A DNA stretch of 35,862 nucleotides from Vallitaleaceae bacterium. GTDB taxonomy: Bacteria > Bacillota > Clostridia > Lachnospirales > Vallitaleaceae. Of this stretch, positions 26,549 through 35,862 are shown one piece after another. A model generated the notes under the pieces. It made no database searches, was not told where the DNA came from, and saw nothing but the letters and a program-made list of their open reading frames with translations. Numbering within the stretch: position 1 is the stretch's first letter; each line of letters starts with the position of its first letter. A program made the position numbers and the translations under genes. The stretch covers positions 1 to 35,862 of the forward strand of contig JAOZKH010000013.1 in assembly GCA_029935405.1 (NCBI GenBank), in the 5' to 3' direction.

Positions 26549-27290
26549 CGTTGGTCTCCTCACTTTCTTTAGATGTATTATACATAAACACTCCTAAAAT
26601 CGATACTAAGATAATAGACACTACAATACTCCATCCTTCAGGCATATATAATAATTCTCTAAGCATACTATTAGTAATTCCAGACAAAACTGCCAATATA
26701 ATTGCTTTATTCGTCTTCTTCATTTCTGGAACCAAAAGTGCAGTAAACATAGCATAAAGCCCGATATTCATACTTAATTGTACTTTATCCGGCAATATAC
26801 TTCCTATCAAAAACCCGGCACCTGTGCCAATTACCCAACCAGAGTATCCTAACAATTCCATAGGAAGCATATATTTAGCTGTGATCTTCCCTTTTGCAAA
26901 AGAAGCTACTGAAAAGGACTCATCTGTAACAAAAAAACCGATTACAAGCTTTGCTATCGGTTTTTTAAGTTTTAATTTTGATGCTAAAGATGCACTCATC
27001 AAAAAATGTCTGAAGTTTAAAAACAATGTAGTTACAATAATTTCAGCCGGACTAACACCTAATGCAATCATACTAATCCCTATAAATTGTGCCGCTCCTG
27101 CAAATACAATAGCAGAAAAAGCAATCGACTCATAAAGTCCTAGTCCTGCTCCCTTTGATAACATTCCAAAAGCCATTGCAATAGGAAAATAACCTAAACA
27201 AACAGGTAATCCATCTATTAATCCATTATATACTGTCAATGTTTCTATATTTGACTTTATTTTTATTTTTTCATTTGTAGTTACTTTCAT
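26541..27290 (-). CDS. azlC: AzlC-family branched-chain amino acid permease
   Basis: GLPVCLGYFPIAMAFGMLSKGAGL ... FAGAAQFIGISMIALG ... LNFRHFLMSASL, typical AzlC. Confidence 0.92.
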   Translation of the reverse strand: MKVTTNEKIKIKSNIETLTVYNGLIDGLPVCLGYFPIAMAFGMLSKGAGLGLYESIAFSAIVFAGAAQFIGISMIALGVSPAEIIVTTLFLNFRHFLMSASLASKLKLKKPIAKLVIGFFVTDESFSVASFAKGKITAKYMLPMELLGYSGWVIGTGAGFLIGSILPDKVQLSMNIGLYAMFTALLVPEMKKTNKAIILAVLSGITNSMLRELLYMPEGWSIVVSIILVSILGVFMYNTSKESEETNVE

Positions 27291-27318
27291 TTTCTGTCAC
27301 TCCTAAGATGATCTAACT

Positions 27319-28767
27319 CTATCCTCTTTTCATTAGTTCCATATAAAAACTTAAACATCTTTCTATGTTTTCTAGAGAAATTCTTTCATTTGTATTATGT
27401 ATAGTAGCAATCTCTTCTTTAGTTACTTTGACAGGTGCAAATCTATAAATATTAGTACAAATACTTTCATATTTAACCGAATCAGTTCCTGCAAGAACAA
27501 CATAAGGCGCTACAAGAACACTACCAAACACTTCCCATATTGTATCTCTGATTCGTTTGTAACCTACTGAATCTGCACTTGAGATGATTGACGGTTCCTT
27601 ATGTTGGCCAATTAAAATATCAACTTCCATATCTTTTGCCTGTTTATTAATATGATTAACTACCGCTTCTATTGAATCTCCAAGAGCAATTCTAAAGTTA
27701 AATGTAACAGATGCATATTTTGGTAATACATTTGCTGCTACACTTGCTGATGACATTGTGGCTGCTGTTGTTGTTCTTAGCAATGCATTTCCCATATTTG
27801 ATTTTGAAAATATTTTCATAAACAAAGGTTTAAATAACCATAGATTTGCCAAAATCACTCTATTAATTATTCCCATTTTCGGACCTACAGTTTTAAGAAA
27901 ACCTTCGACTGGAGACAATAACTTCATTGGCATTTGATTTTCTTCCATACTATTAATCAACTTACTTACTTGCCCTAGCGCTGTATGTTTAGGCGGCATA
28001 GACGCATGTCCACCTTCCCCTCGTATGGTTACAGTTGCATCTAGATAACCCTTTTCTCCAATACCAACAACGGCAACCGGTTCGCTAATTCCCGCTATAG
28101 AATTAGTTGCAATAACTCCACCTTCATCAAGAATATAATCAATTAATATCCCTTGTTTTTCTAGGTGCGTTGCAATATTAGTAGCACCATCATTTCCTCC
28201 AGTTTCTTCATCGTGACCAAAAGCTAAGTAAATATCTTCTTTTGGTACAAATCCTTGTTCTAACAATCTTTCTACAGATTCCATGGCACATATTAATGTG
28301 TTTTTAGTATCTAGTGAACCTCTTCCCCATAAAAACCCATCTTTGATTGCTCCTGAAAATGGATCCTCTTTCCAATCTGAATAAGAACTTTTTGAAACTG
28401 GCACAACATCTATATGTGCCATATAAAGAGCTGGTTTACCACAGCTATTATTTCCCGCCCATTTATATAACAAACTATATTTATTAATAACTGTTCGTTC
28501 TAAATTTTTGTGTAATAACGGAAACTCTTCTTGAAGCATTTGGTGAAATTTTTCAAACTGACTATAATCATTTTTTGTTTTATCCTTGTATCCAATCGTT
28601 TGTATTTGAATTGCTTTAGATAGTTTATTTACTAAGGAATCAACTTTCTTGATTTTATTTGTAACGGTCTCATTACTTGGTATTTCAGTTTTAAAATTCA
28701 ATGTGTTTATTATGATTATCCCAATTAATAGAATAACCACCGTAATTCCGATATATATTCCAATCAT
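27319..28767 (-). CDS. M20-family metallopeptidase (carboxypeptidase S/PM20D1-like) with N-terminal TM
   Basis: YMAHIDVVPV, WGRGSLDTKNTLI, GHDEETGG, HASMPPKHTALGQV; N-terminal hydrophobic helix. Confidence 0.9.
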   Translation of the reverse strand: MIGIYIGITVVILLIGIIIINTLNFKTEIPSNETVTNKIKKVDSLVNKLSKAIQIQTIGYKDKTKNDYSQFEKFHQMLQEEFPLLHKNLERTVINKYSLLYKWAGNNSCGKPALYMAHIDVVPVSKSSYSDWKEDPFSGAIKDGFLWGRGSLDTKNTLICAMESVERLLEQGFVPKEDIYLAFGHDEETGGNDGATNIATHLEKQGILIDYILDEGGVIATNSIAGISEPVAVVGIGEKGYLDATVTIRGEGGHASMPPKHTALGQVSKLINSMEENQMPMKLLSPVEGFLKTVGPKMGIINRVILANLWLFKPLFMKIFSKSNMGNALLRTTTAATMSSASVAANVLPKYASVTFNFRIALGDSIEAVVNHINKQAKDMEVDILIGQHKEPSIISSADSVGYKRIRDTIWEVFGSVLVAPYVVLAGTDSVKYESICTNIYRFAPVKVTKEEIATIHNTNERISLENIERCLSFYMELMKRG

Positions 28768-28768
28768 T

Positions 28769-29428
28769 TTAAACCTCCTTTAAAAAACCTTTTTTATACA
28801 TAACTTTTGCCGAAAGCACAGATAACAATCCCATAACCGGTATCAATGCTCCTTCTGTACCACTAGGTATTGGAAAAATAACAAATATCAATACTACAAT
28901 TATAATTGGAACAACCGCCAATTTCCATTGTTTAAGTATCCAATAACCTGCTAAAGCACCAAATAGCGCAGGTAAAATCTGCATAAAAGCAGGTTGCAGT
29001 ACCTCTGCCTCTAGTAAAGGTTGTAATGGAACCAATAAAATCATACCTATAAAAACAATAATTGTTGTTACAATAGATGAAATCGCAACTGCAATTGTTG
29101 CAATAACCTCTGCTTCATCTGATTGTGGCTTAACCTTAGCATTTTCAATACATGTTAAGGCGCATGGAATCTTAAGATTAGTCAAATTTCCAGTCACAAA
29201 CACAAGATAAGAAGCACTAGATCCTAACATAGGTGTGTAAGTTAAAAACTCGGCAACTGCAATTGGAATATATATAACACAAACTGTACCAATTCCAATT
29301 AATAATTTGTTTACTGGTGGAAAAATTCCAAAGTATAAACTAACAAGGGTAGGAGGTAAAAACAACATTGCAAAAGCTATTCCTGCTGTTAACCTTCCCA
29401 ATCGGTGAACTCTATCTTCATATGCCAT
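28769..29428 (-). CDS. Uncharacterised integral membrane protein, partner of the DUF5058-like gene
   Basis: About five to six predicted TM segments; immediately follows the DUF5058-like gene in the operon. Confidence 0.6.
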   Translation of the reverse strand: MAYEDRVHRLGRLTAGIAFAMLFLPPTLVSLYFGIFPPVNKLLIGIGTVCVIYIPIAVAEFLTYTPMLGSSASYLVFVTGNLTNLKIPCALTCIENAKVKPQSDEAEVIATIAVAISSIVTTIIVFIGMILLVPLQPLLEAEVLQPAFMQILPALFGALAGYWILKQWKLAVVPIIIVVLIFVIFPIPSGTEGALIPVMGLLSVLSAKVMYKKGFLKEV

Positions 29429-29437
29429 AATATCCCC

Positions 29438-30154
29438 CTAACCTATTCCTATCGATGTAAACAAAACAGCAAAAGCCATCCCTGATATCATACTGACAGA
29501 TAAAGCAAAGTCATTAATCCAGTTTTGTTTAGTTTTATTTCCAATAAAAGTTAACAATAACATAACAGCTGCACTGCATAACATAACCACTAGCCCTAGA
29601 CCACCTTTAGCAATAGGTTGACCAAGGAATACAGATAACATTCCAAAAAACAATGCATTAACAAGTATTTCTGCCCACTTCGAGTCCTTTTTTGCTACTT
29701 TTTTCATTTTGTTTTGATAACGTTTTAAAGCGAAGATACATAACAAAAGTCCCCAAATAATACCTATCGTCATTATCCACATAGAATTTGCAAATACTTC
29801 TCCTGTATAATTTGGGTCTCCTAAGTTTTCAACTCCCATAACTTTTGCTCCAATACCTGCTGCTATTAATTCATAGCTTTGAGAGCCAATAACTGATAAT
29901 CTCATCCACGAGAAAGGAATTCCTAAAACCGGAGCAATAGCAATTAGTGAAATAACAATTGGAATCGATGGCACAATGGCAAATACTGCGCTAGTACGAA
30001 CAGCTTCTATCATTTTTTCCCTACTAAGTCCTATTTCTTTACCTCGCTTAAATGCCATTCTCAAAAATATAACCGATTGAAACATAATAAAAACAATAAC
30101 CATTGCTGCTAACAAATACAATATTTTACTATTAGCGATGTTGATATAATCCAT
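29438..30154 (-). CDS. DUF5058-like integral membrane protein
   Basis: Hydrophobic multi-TM; FKRGKEIGLSREKMIEAVRTSAVFAIVPSIPIVISLIAIAPVLGIPFSWMRLSVIGSQSYELIA segment resembles DUF5058. Confidence 0.65.
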   Translation of the reverse strand: MDYINIANSKILYLLAAMVIVFIMFQSVIFLRMAFKRGKEIGLSREKMIEAVRTSAVFAIVPSIPIVISLIAIAPVLGIPFSWMRLSVIGSQSYELIAAGIGAKVMGVENLGDPNYTGEVFANSMWIMTIGIIWGLLLCIFALKRYQNKMKKVAKKDSKWAEILVNALFFGMLSVFLGQPIAKGGLGLVVMLCSAAVMLLLTFIGNKTKQNWINDFALSVSMISGMAFAVLFTSIGIG

Positions 30155-30187
30155 AAAATTCTCCTTTGTTTATTTAATCATTTATTG

Positions 30188-31159
30188 TTAAGCTAATCCA
30201 AGAATGCTTAACCAAATAGTAATGATTGTCATATAAGTAATTACACATAAAGCTGAACTAATTATAATAATATTACCTGCAAGCACTGGATCTCCACCAA
30301 GTTCACTACTCATAGCAAAACTGCTAACTGCCGTTGGCCCTCCAAATAATACACCTACAAGAATAATATTCATTGGTTCTAATCCAACTAAGTAAGCAGC
30401 TGTTGTCATTATTAGTGGTAGAATCAACAACTTAATACTAATGGCAACTAATGTATTAGAAAGAGTTTCTTTAATTCCATCAAAATGGAAAAACGCACCA
30501 ATAGCTACTAATGCCAAAGGTGTTGCCATACTTGCAGTCATACTTATAAAACTGTTTATTACAGAAGGATATGTAATATTTATGGCTGCTGATAAAAATC
30601 CAAGTTCAATTGCGATAATCAAAGGGTTTTTAACAATATTTAGAATAATTTCTTTATATTTCTTTAAACCCGTATGCTTATCTGGTGGTGAAAGTGCAAT
30701 AATTGCTAGTGTATTAAACATAGGAATTACTACCAAAGTTATCAAAGCCATATTTATAACAACTTCATCACCAAAAAGGTTTAACAACACTGGATATCCT
30801 ATGATAAGATAGTTTGTTCTAAAAGCTCCCTGTATAAAGGATCCTACTACATATCCGCGTTGATTAACACTCTCTTTGATAAATGTCCTTGCTGCTAATT
30901 TTGCAATAAAATAAGCTAATAATATAGCAATAGCACAAAATATCATTAATTTAATCTGTGATATTAAAAAGCCGTGACTTAAATCAATTGATGCAACTTT
31001 ACTAAATACCATCATCGGTAAACTTATTCTAAAAACAAATTTGGTAACTTGGTTAACAAAACTATCATTAACTATGCCTATTCGTTTCACTCCATAACCT
31101 AACATAATCATTAAAAATATAGGAACTACTGCGTTAAAGGCAACTTGAAATGCGCTCAT
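30188..31159 (-). CDS. AEC (auxin efflux carrier)-family transporter
   Basis: VPIFLMIMLGYGVKRIGIVNDSFVNQVTKFVFRISLPMMVF ... GGPTAVSSFAMSSELGGDPVLAGNIIIISS, typical AEC ends. Confidence 0.9.
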   Translation of the reverse strand: MSAFQVAFNAVVPIFLMIMLGYGVKRIGIVNDSFVNQVTKFVFRISLPMMVFSKVASIDLSHGFLISQIKLMIFCAIAILLAYFIAKLAARTFIKESVNQRGYVVGSFIQGAFRTNYLIIGYPVLLNLFGDEVVINMALITLVVIPMFNTLAIIALSPPDKHTGLKKYKEIILNIVKNPLIIAIELGFLSAAINITYPSVINSFISMTASMATPLALVAIGAFFHFDGIKETLSNTLVAISIKLLILPLIMTTAAYLVGLEPMNIILVGVLFGGPTAVSSFAMSSELGGDPVLAGNIIIISSALCVITYMTIITIWLSILGLA

Positions 31160-32424
31160 ATATCTTCCTTTTCGAAAGGATAATTTTTAGGCATTGTTTC
31201 CTCTAAGTAGCCTAAATATAAAGTATCATATCCGATAACAATTTCTTCATCCGTAGGGATCACTAAAATTTTTAAGTTATTTTTAACTGATTCACCTATT
31301 TGTATCTCTTCTTTACGAATAGCATTAGCCTCGTTATTAATTTTTATATCTATATTACCTAAAAAATCTATTATCTTTTGACGTACATATCCTTCATTTT
31401 CCCCAAGTCCTGCAGTAAAAATAATAGCATCACAACTTTGAAGCGTTGCCCAATACGCACCGATATATTTTGCAATACGATATGCATATATCGAAATAAC
31501 CAATTCTGCCTCGATATCACCCTTTTCAGCTTTTCCACGAATCACCTGCATCATATTAGTATTGGCAAGTGCTTTTAGCCCAGATTCTTTATTTAAGCTA
31601 TGCATTACCTTCTTAAACGCCTCTTCATGATTAATGTCTTCTTTAGTCATAATACTATCAACAACATGACTGATTATTGCAGGGTCAACATCACCTGAAC
31701 GAGTTCCCATAATTACACCTTCAAGAGGTGTGAAACCCATTGACGTATCCACTGATTTACCATTTTGAATTTTTGTTAAACTACAACCATTTCCAAGATG
31801 AGCTGTAATACCGTTAAACTCTTCATTTGTTTTTCCAACAAACTTAGCTCCACGCTTTGCTACATAAAGATGTGATGTTCCGTGAAATCCATAAGTTCTT
31901 ACGCCAAATTCCTTATACCACTCTTCAGGAATTGCATATCTAAAGGCATACTCAGGAATGGAACCATGAAACGCCGTATCAAAAACTGCGACTTGATTAA
32001 CATCAGGTAATAATTCCATTGCCACTTTTATCCCTAATAGATTTGGCGGATTATGTAATGGTGCAATTGGAATTAAATCTTCTATTGTATTAAGAACATC
32101 TTGATCAATCTTCACACTTGTTTTATAATTTGTTCCACCATGTACAACGCGGTGCCCTACTCCCTTAATACTATCTCTATGAATACCCTTTTTATCAAAC
32201 TGCTCAAACACTGCCATAAGTGCATCATGGTGATTAGGGAGTTTGATATCAATAATTTCTTTAACTCCTTTTGATTCCATCTTAATTCTGCTACTATCCG
32301 TATTGCCAATTTCCTCAACCACACCAGCGATATTATGTTCTAAATGATTTTTCTCTAATAAATTAAATAGAGTAAACTTTAATGATGAACTACCGCAATT
32401 TAGTGCAAGAATAAATTTTTCCAT
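31156..32424 (-). CDS. ackA: Acetate kinase
   Basis: LALNCGSSSLKF, GHRVVHGG, APLHNPPN, VFDTAFH, YGFHGTSH, HLGNGCS, MGTRSGDVDP. Confidence 0.95.
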   Translation of the reverse strand: MEKFILALNCGSSSLKFTLFNLLEKNHLEHNIAGVVEEIGNTDSSRIKMESKGVKEIIDIKLPNHHDALMAVFEQFDKKGIHRDSIKGVGHRVVHGGTNYKTSVKIDQDVLNTIEDLIPIAPLHNPPNLLGIKVAMELLPDVNQVAVFDTAFHGSIPEYAFRYAIPEEWYKEFGVRTYGFHGTSHLYVAKRGAKFVGKTNEEFNGITAHLGNGCSLTKIQNGKSVDTSMGFTPLEGVIMGTRSGDVDPAIISHVVDSIMTKEDINHEEAFKKVMHSLNKESGLKALANTNMMQVIRGKAEKGDIEAELVISIYAYRIAKYIGAYWATLQSCDAIIFTAGLGENEGYVRQKIIDFLGNIDIKINNEANAIRKEEIQIGESVKNNLKILVIPTDEEIVIGYDTLYLGYLEETMPKNYPFEKEDI

Positions 32425-32574
32425 ATAAACCTCCTCGACTAGTTTGTTATTGCCTATCTACAATATCATATCATACCACTAGTTATACCGCCACTAAATC
32501 ATATTCTCACTTCCACACTAATTACTTTAATAAAGAACACTTCTTAACTAACGTTTTTTTATACTCTATCTTTA

Positions 32575-32603
32575 TTGACACCTAAAATATTTGGTGTTAT
32601 ATT
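32575..32603 (+). promoter_or_regulatory. Sigma-A-type promoter of the TetR-ABC operon
   Basis: TTGACA (32575-32580), 17-bp spacer, TATATT (32598-32603). Confidence 0.8.
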
Positions 32604-32608
32604 CAATC

Positions 32609-32628
32609 AATAACGAACGTTTGTTATT
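32609..32628. promoter_or_regulatory. Candidate TetR-family autoregulatory operator
   Basis: AATAACGAACGTTTGTTATT, 20-bp dyad with one mismatched base pair (18/20 symmetric positions), at the predicted transcription start. Confidence 0.75.
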
Positions 32629-32656
32629 TATTAAATACGCTTTTCAAGGAGGTTCT

Positions 32657-33289
32657 ATGCAGTACAAAAAGGATGAGATCAAAGCTGATATACTAAAAGC
32701 TAGTGAAAATGTTTTTTTTGAAAAAGGTTATGACAAAGCAAGTATTCGTTTAATCGTATCAAAGGCCCATACATCCATAGGTAACTTTTACAATTACTTT
32801 GATAGCAAGCAATCATTATATGAATCTTTAGTTGGTGAAATATATGAACATATGAACCATTTAATTCTACATCATAATGATTTTGATAAGTTTGCAAACC
32901 TTAGAGCGGAAAGCAAAATCAACCTTGAAACATTGCTATCTTTAGACAGATCTTTCCTTAAAACTATTATAGGTCAGTTTTTTCCTCCTATCGACAAACG
33001 TTTTTCATTGTTGATGACCGGAAGTAATACTACTCCTTACCATGAAGCTCGGTATGAGTTTCAATCATTACTAGAAGAACACTTTCTAGAACATATTATG
33101 GAATTTAATCAAAATTATCCATATAAAGAGTTCGGCTCTATTATTGCCTACCAGTTAGTAGAGGGATTAATCGAAATAGGAAGAAAGGATCTTTCAAAAG
33201 AACGCACAACCGCCTTAGCAATCGAGCTTATTATTTTTATTGCTATCGGAACTATTGGAATTATGCAAGGAGGCCACACACATGAGTAA
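32657..33289 (+). CDS. TetR/AcrR-family transcriptional regulator
   Basis: ATG 32657 with aaggagg 32646-32652; KADILKASENVFFEKGYDKASIRLIVSKAHTSIGNFYNYFDSKQSLYESLV typical TetR HTH. The longer ORF from 32591 would run through the operator. Confidence 0.9.
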   Translation: MQYKKDEIKADILKASENVFFEKGYDKASIRLIVSKAHTSIGNFYNYFDSKQSLYESLVGEIYEHMNHLILHHNDFDKFANLRAESKINLETLLSLDRSFLKTIIGQFFPPIDKRFSLLMTGSNTTPYHEARYEFQSLLEEHFLEHIMEFNQNYPYKEFGSIIAYQLVEGLIEIGRKDLSKERTTALAIELIIFIAIGTIGIMQGGHTHE

Positions 33290-34157
33290 TTCAACAGATT
33301 TAATGATTAATATAAGTAATCTGAATTTTACATACTTAAAATCTGGAAAACATGCTATTAATGGTATTGATTTTTCTATATCAAAAGGCGAAGTTTTTGG
33401 ATTTTTAGGACCAAGTGGTGCTGGCAAAACAACAACCCAACGCCTCATCATCGGTTTATTAAACGGCTATCATGGTAATATTGAAATACTTGGTAAAGAG
33501 CGTAATAAGTGGGACAAATCATTTTTTGAGGAAATTGGTGTTGCATTTGACTTTCCTAATCTATATCTAAAACTAACCGCGGAGGAAAACCTAAAGCTAA
33601 TAGGTTCCTATTACAAGAACCAAACAAATAACCTAGATGAATTATTCGATGAAGTTGGATTACTAAAAGACAAAAAAACAAAAGTCGAAAACTTTTCAAA
33701 AGGTATGAAAATGCGCTTGAATTTTATACGTTCCATTATGCATTCCCCAAAAATCATGTTTTTTGACGAACCCACCTCAGGGCTTGACCCTGTTAATGCT
33801 AGAATCATTAAAGATAAAATACTAGACATGCGTCGCAAAGGCAAAACAATTTTTTTGACTACGCATAACATGACGGTTGCCGAGCAATTATGTGACAGAG
33901 TCGCTTTCATAAATGAAGGTACTTTATCTGCCGTTGATACACCTGGAAACTTAATGCTTGAACACGGATCAGCATATGTGAAAATTGTATATGAAAATAA
34001 TGGACTAAAAGTTAATAAAAGTTTCGATTTAACATCCATTGGATATAATCAAGAATTTAAACATATATTAGAAACGAAAAAAATACAAACTATTCACAGT
34101 GGTGAAGCAACTTTAGAAGATGTATTTATTAAATTTACCGGCAGAGAATTAATCTAG
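33282..34157 (+). CDS. ABC transporter ATP-binding protein
   Basis: Walker A GPSGAGKTT, FSKGMKMRLNFIRS signature, Walker B MFFDEPTSGLDP; ATG 33282 with gcaaggagg overlaps the end of tetR. Confidence 0.95.
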   Translation: MSNSTDLMINISNLNFTYLKSGKHAINGIDFSISKGEVFGFLGPSGAGKTTTQRLIIGLLNGYHGNIEILGKERNKWDKSFFEEIGVAFDFPNLYLKLTAEENLKLIGSYYKNQTNNLDELFDEVGLLKDKKTKVENFSKGMKMRLNFIRSIMHSPKIMFFDEPTSGLDPVNARIIKDKILDMRRKGKTIFLTTHNMTVAEQLCDRVAFINEGTLSAVDTPGNLMLEHGSAYVKIVYENNGLKVNKSFDLTSIGYNQEFKHILETKKIQTIHSGEATLEDVFIKFTGRELI

Positions 34158-34173
34158 AATCGGAGGTGATATC

Positions 34174-34866
34174 ATGAGATGGTTAACTGCACTAAAAGCA
34201 GATTTATTCTTTCAGTTTAAGCAAGGATTTTACTATATATATGCTATTTTATCTTTAATCTATCTAATAATTTTTAGTCAAATCAGCGATAGTGTTCTCC
34301 AATTTGTTCTACCAATCGTTATGTTTACAGATCCGTCAGTTTTAGGCTTATTTTTCATAGGTGGGCTATTGCTATTGGAAAAAGAACAAGGAATACTTAG
34401 TTTGACTTACATTACTCCTTTAAAAATTTATGAATTTGTTATGAGTAAAGTTATTTCCTTAATCCTCATATCATTACTTGCAGTAATAGTAATTAGCCTA
34501 GTTTCATATAATGGTAGTGTAAATTACTTATCACTAATTAGCGGTATTATACTAACTTCAATTATTTTTACTCTTTATGGGTTTCTAATTGCATCAAAAG
34601 CCAAATCAATTAATGATTACTTTGTTAAAATGATACCCCAAATGATTTTGCTTATCATTCCATGCATTTTGATATTCATATTTCCAAATTGGTGGTTTTT
34701 AAATATTGCTCCAAGCGTATCTGCACTGAATCTAGTTTGGGGCGCCTATCATGGCATTGGATATCCTCAACTTGGTATTAATATTACATATTTGACACTA
34801 ATTAGTTTTATCATGTATCGATATACAATAAAGGCATTCATTAAAGGCATGATTGTAACTGATTAG
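34174..34866 (+). CDS. ABC transporter permease
   Basis: Six-TM-like hydrophobic protein directly after the ATPase; GGLLLLEKEQGILSLTYITPLKIYEFVMSKVISL typical of ABC-2 permeases. Confidence 0.85.
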   Translation: MRWLTALKADLFFQFKQGFYYIYAILSLIYLIIFSQISDSVLQFVLPIVMFTDPSVLGLFFIGGLLLLEKEQGILSLTYITPLKIYEFVMSKVISLILISLLAVIVISLVSYNGSVNYLSLISGIILTSIIFTLYGFLIASKAKSINDYFVKMIPQMILLIIPCILIFIFPNWWFLNIAPSVSALNLVWGAYHGIGYPQLGINITYLTLISFIMYRYTIKAFIKGMIVTD

Positions 34867-34879
34867 ACAGGAGGATGAA

Positions 34880-35581
34880 ATGATTAAAAGCATTTACTAT
34901 AAAAGCGATTTAAAACAATTGCTTAGAGAACCTATGATGACACTTTTGTTTTCTATACCTATTATTATTGCACCTGTTTTTAGACTGCTCCTTGAGTTTG
35001 CCGTTCCCTTTAGCCAACGTTATATTACTTATGATATTACTTTATATCACAACTATATTTTAGCCTTTACTCAATCCATTGTCGCTAGTATGTTAGGTGT
35101 AGTTATGGGATTTATGTTACTTGACGACAAAGATGCCAAGATTGTCGAACTAATTAAAGTCACTCCTCTTGGCAGCTCTGGATATCTATTTACTCGATTA
35201 AGTTTTATTGCTGTTGGAATTTTTGTATATGGAATTTATTCATATTTAGTTGTTGGAATATATACTATTAGTATACCTATACTTCTTTATATCAATATTT
35301 TACTAGGTATGTTAGGAGCAACTTTAGGTCTTATCTTTATAAAACTTGCATCTGACAAAGTAAAAGGATTAATCTATGCAAAAGGATTGAACATAATAAT
35401 ATTATTTCCTTTTGTTGATTTATTAGAAGTACCTTTCATCACTGTTATTGCCGCTTGCTTCCCTACTTACTGGATTTACAAAATAATCGAATCAAACGGT
35501 TCATTTTTCTCCATACTAATAGGTACTATAGTCTCATCTATTTGGTTTGGTGTCCTCATACGAAAGGAGGTTAAATCTTAG
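34880..35581 (+). CDS. ABC transporter permease
   Basis: Multi-TM; MLLDDKDAKIVELIKVTPLGSSGYLFTRLSFI resembles ABC-2 permease subunits; same operon. Confidence 0.85.
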   Translation: MIKSIYYKSDLKQLLREPMMTLLFSIPIIIAPVFRLLLEFAVPFSQRYITYDITLYHNYILAFTQSIVASMLGVVMGFMLLDDKDAKIVELIKVTPLGSSGYLFTRLSFIAVGIFVYGIYSYLVVGIYTISIPILLYINILLGMLGATLGLIFIKLASDKVKGLIYAKGLNIIILFPFVDLLEVPFITVIAACFPTYWIYKIIESNGSFFSILIGTIVSSIWFGVLIRKEVKS

Positions 35582-35594
35582 TAGTATTTGTCCA

Positions 35595-35828
35595 TTAGCC
35601 ACTGCTAACTGGTCCTAGTATACTTAGTGTGTCTCCTGATTTTAAAACATGGCTTTTTCTAACTCGCTTATAGTTAACTGCAATAATTAGAATTCGCCTT
35701 AATAAAATTGGTGTTTTTAACTTTTTAAGCACTTCCAAAACTGTTGTACCTTCTTCAATGGTCATGTGTCCATTATGATCAATTAAACTGTCATCACAAA
35801 ACCCTGGAGCATAAACTCTAATTTTCAT
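35595..35828 (-). CDS. MoaD/ThiS-family beta-grasp protein ending in Ser-Gly
   Basis: 77 aa, MKIRVYAPGF...TIEEGTTVLEVLKKLKTP...IIAVNYKRVRKSHVLKSGDTLSILGPVSSG; beta-grasp/MoaD pattern. Confidence 0.75.
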   Translation of the reverse strand: MKIRVYAPGFCDDSLIDHNGHMTIEEGTTVLEVLKKLKTPILLRRILIIAVNYKRVRKSHVLKSGDTLSILGPVSSG

Positions 35829-35862
35829 AATTCTCCCATTCTTTAGCAGTCACAGTTTTTTT

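Noticed and set aside
33611-34039. 142-aa minus-strand ORF antisense to the ABC ATPase
   Set aside because: Overlaps an unambiguous Walker A/B ATPase gene; a shadow ORF.

Overview
AT-rich, low-GC Firmicutes/Clostridia-like chromosomal window (taxon inferred only from codon style and gene content). It is dominated by amino-acid and organic-acid fermentation genes in dense operons. There are five blocks. (1) A minus-strand ptb-iorA-iorB-buk operon with a good sigma-54 (-24/-12) promoter just upstream of ptb, followed by a PrpR_N/PAS/AAA+/Fis sigma-54 activator gene. (2) A second ptb-buk pair divergent from ilvE and a four-subunit VOR-type 2-oxoacid:ferredoxin oxidoreductase. (3) A tight eight-gene minus-strand operon: FGGY kinase, BON-GlpA-like-[2Fe-2S] fusion, FAD/NAD oxidoreductase, DUF1667, AGPS-like FAD oxidase, EtfB, EtfA, GlcD-like FAD oxidase. 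It is preceded by a near-consensus sigma-A promoter and an 18-bp perfect palindrome. This is my best candidate for an undescribed catabolic/electron-transfer system. (4) An ackA-led operon with an AEC transporter, a DUF5058 membrane-protein pair, an M20 peptidase and azlCD. (5) A TetR-ABC exporter operon with a probable autoregulatory operator. No RNA genes, CRISPR arrays or mobile elements were seen. All family calls come from reading the translations by eye; no database search was run.
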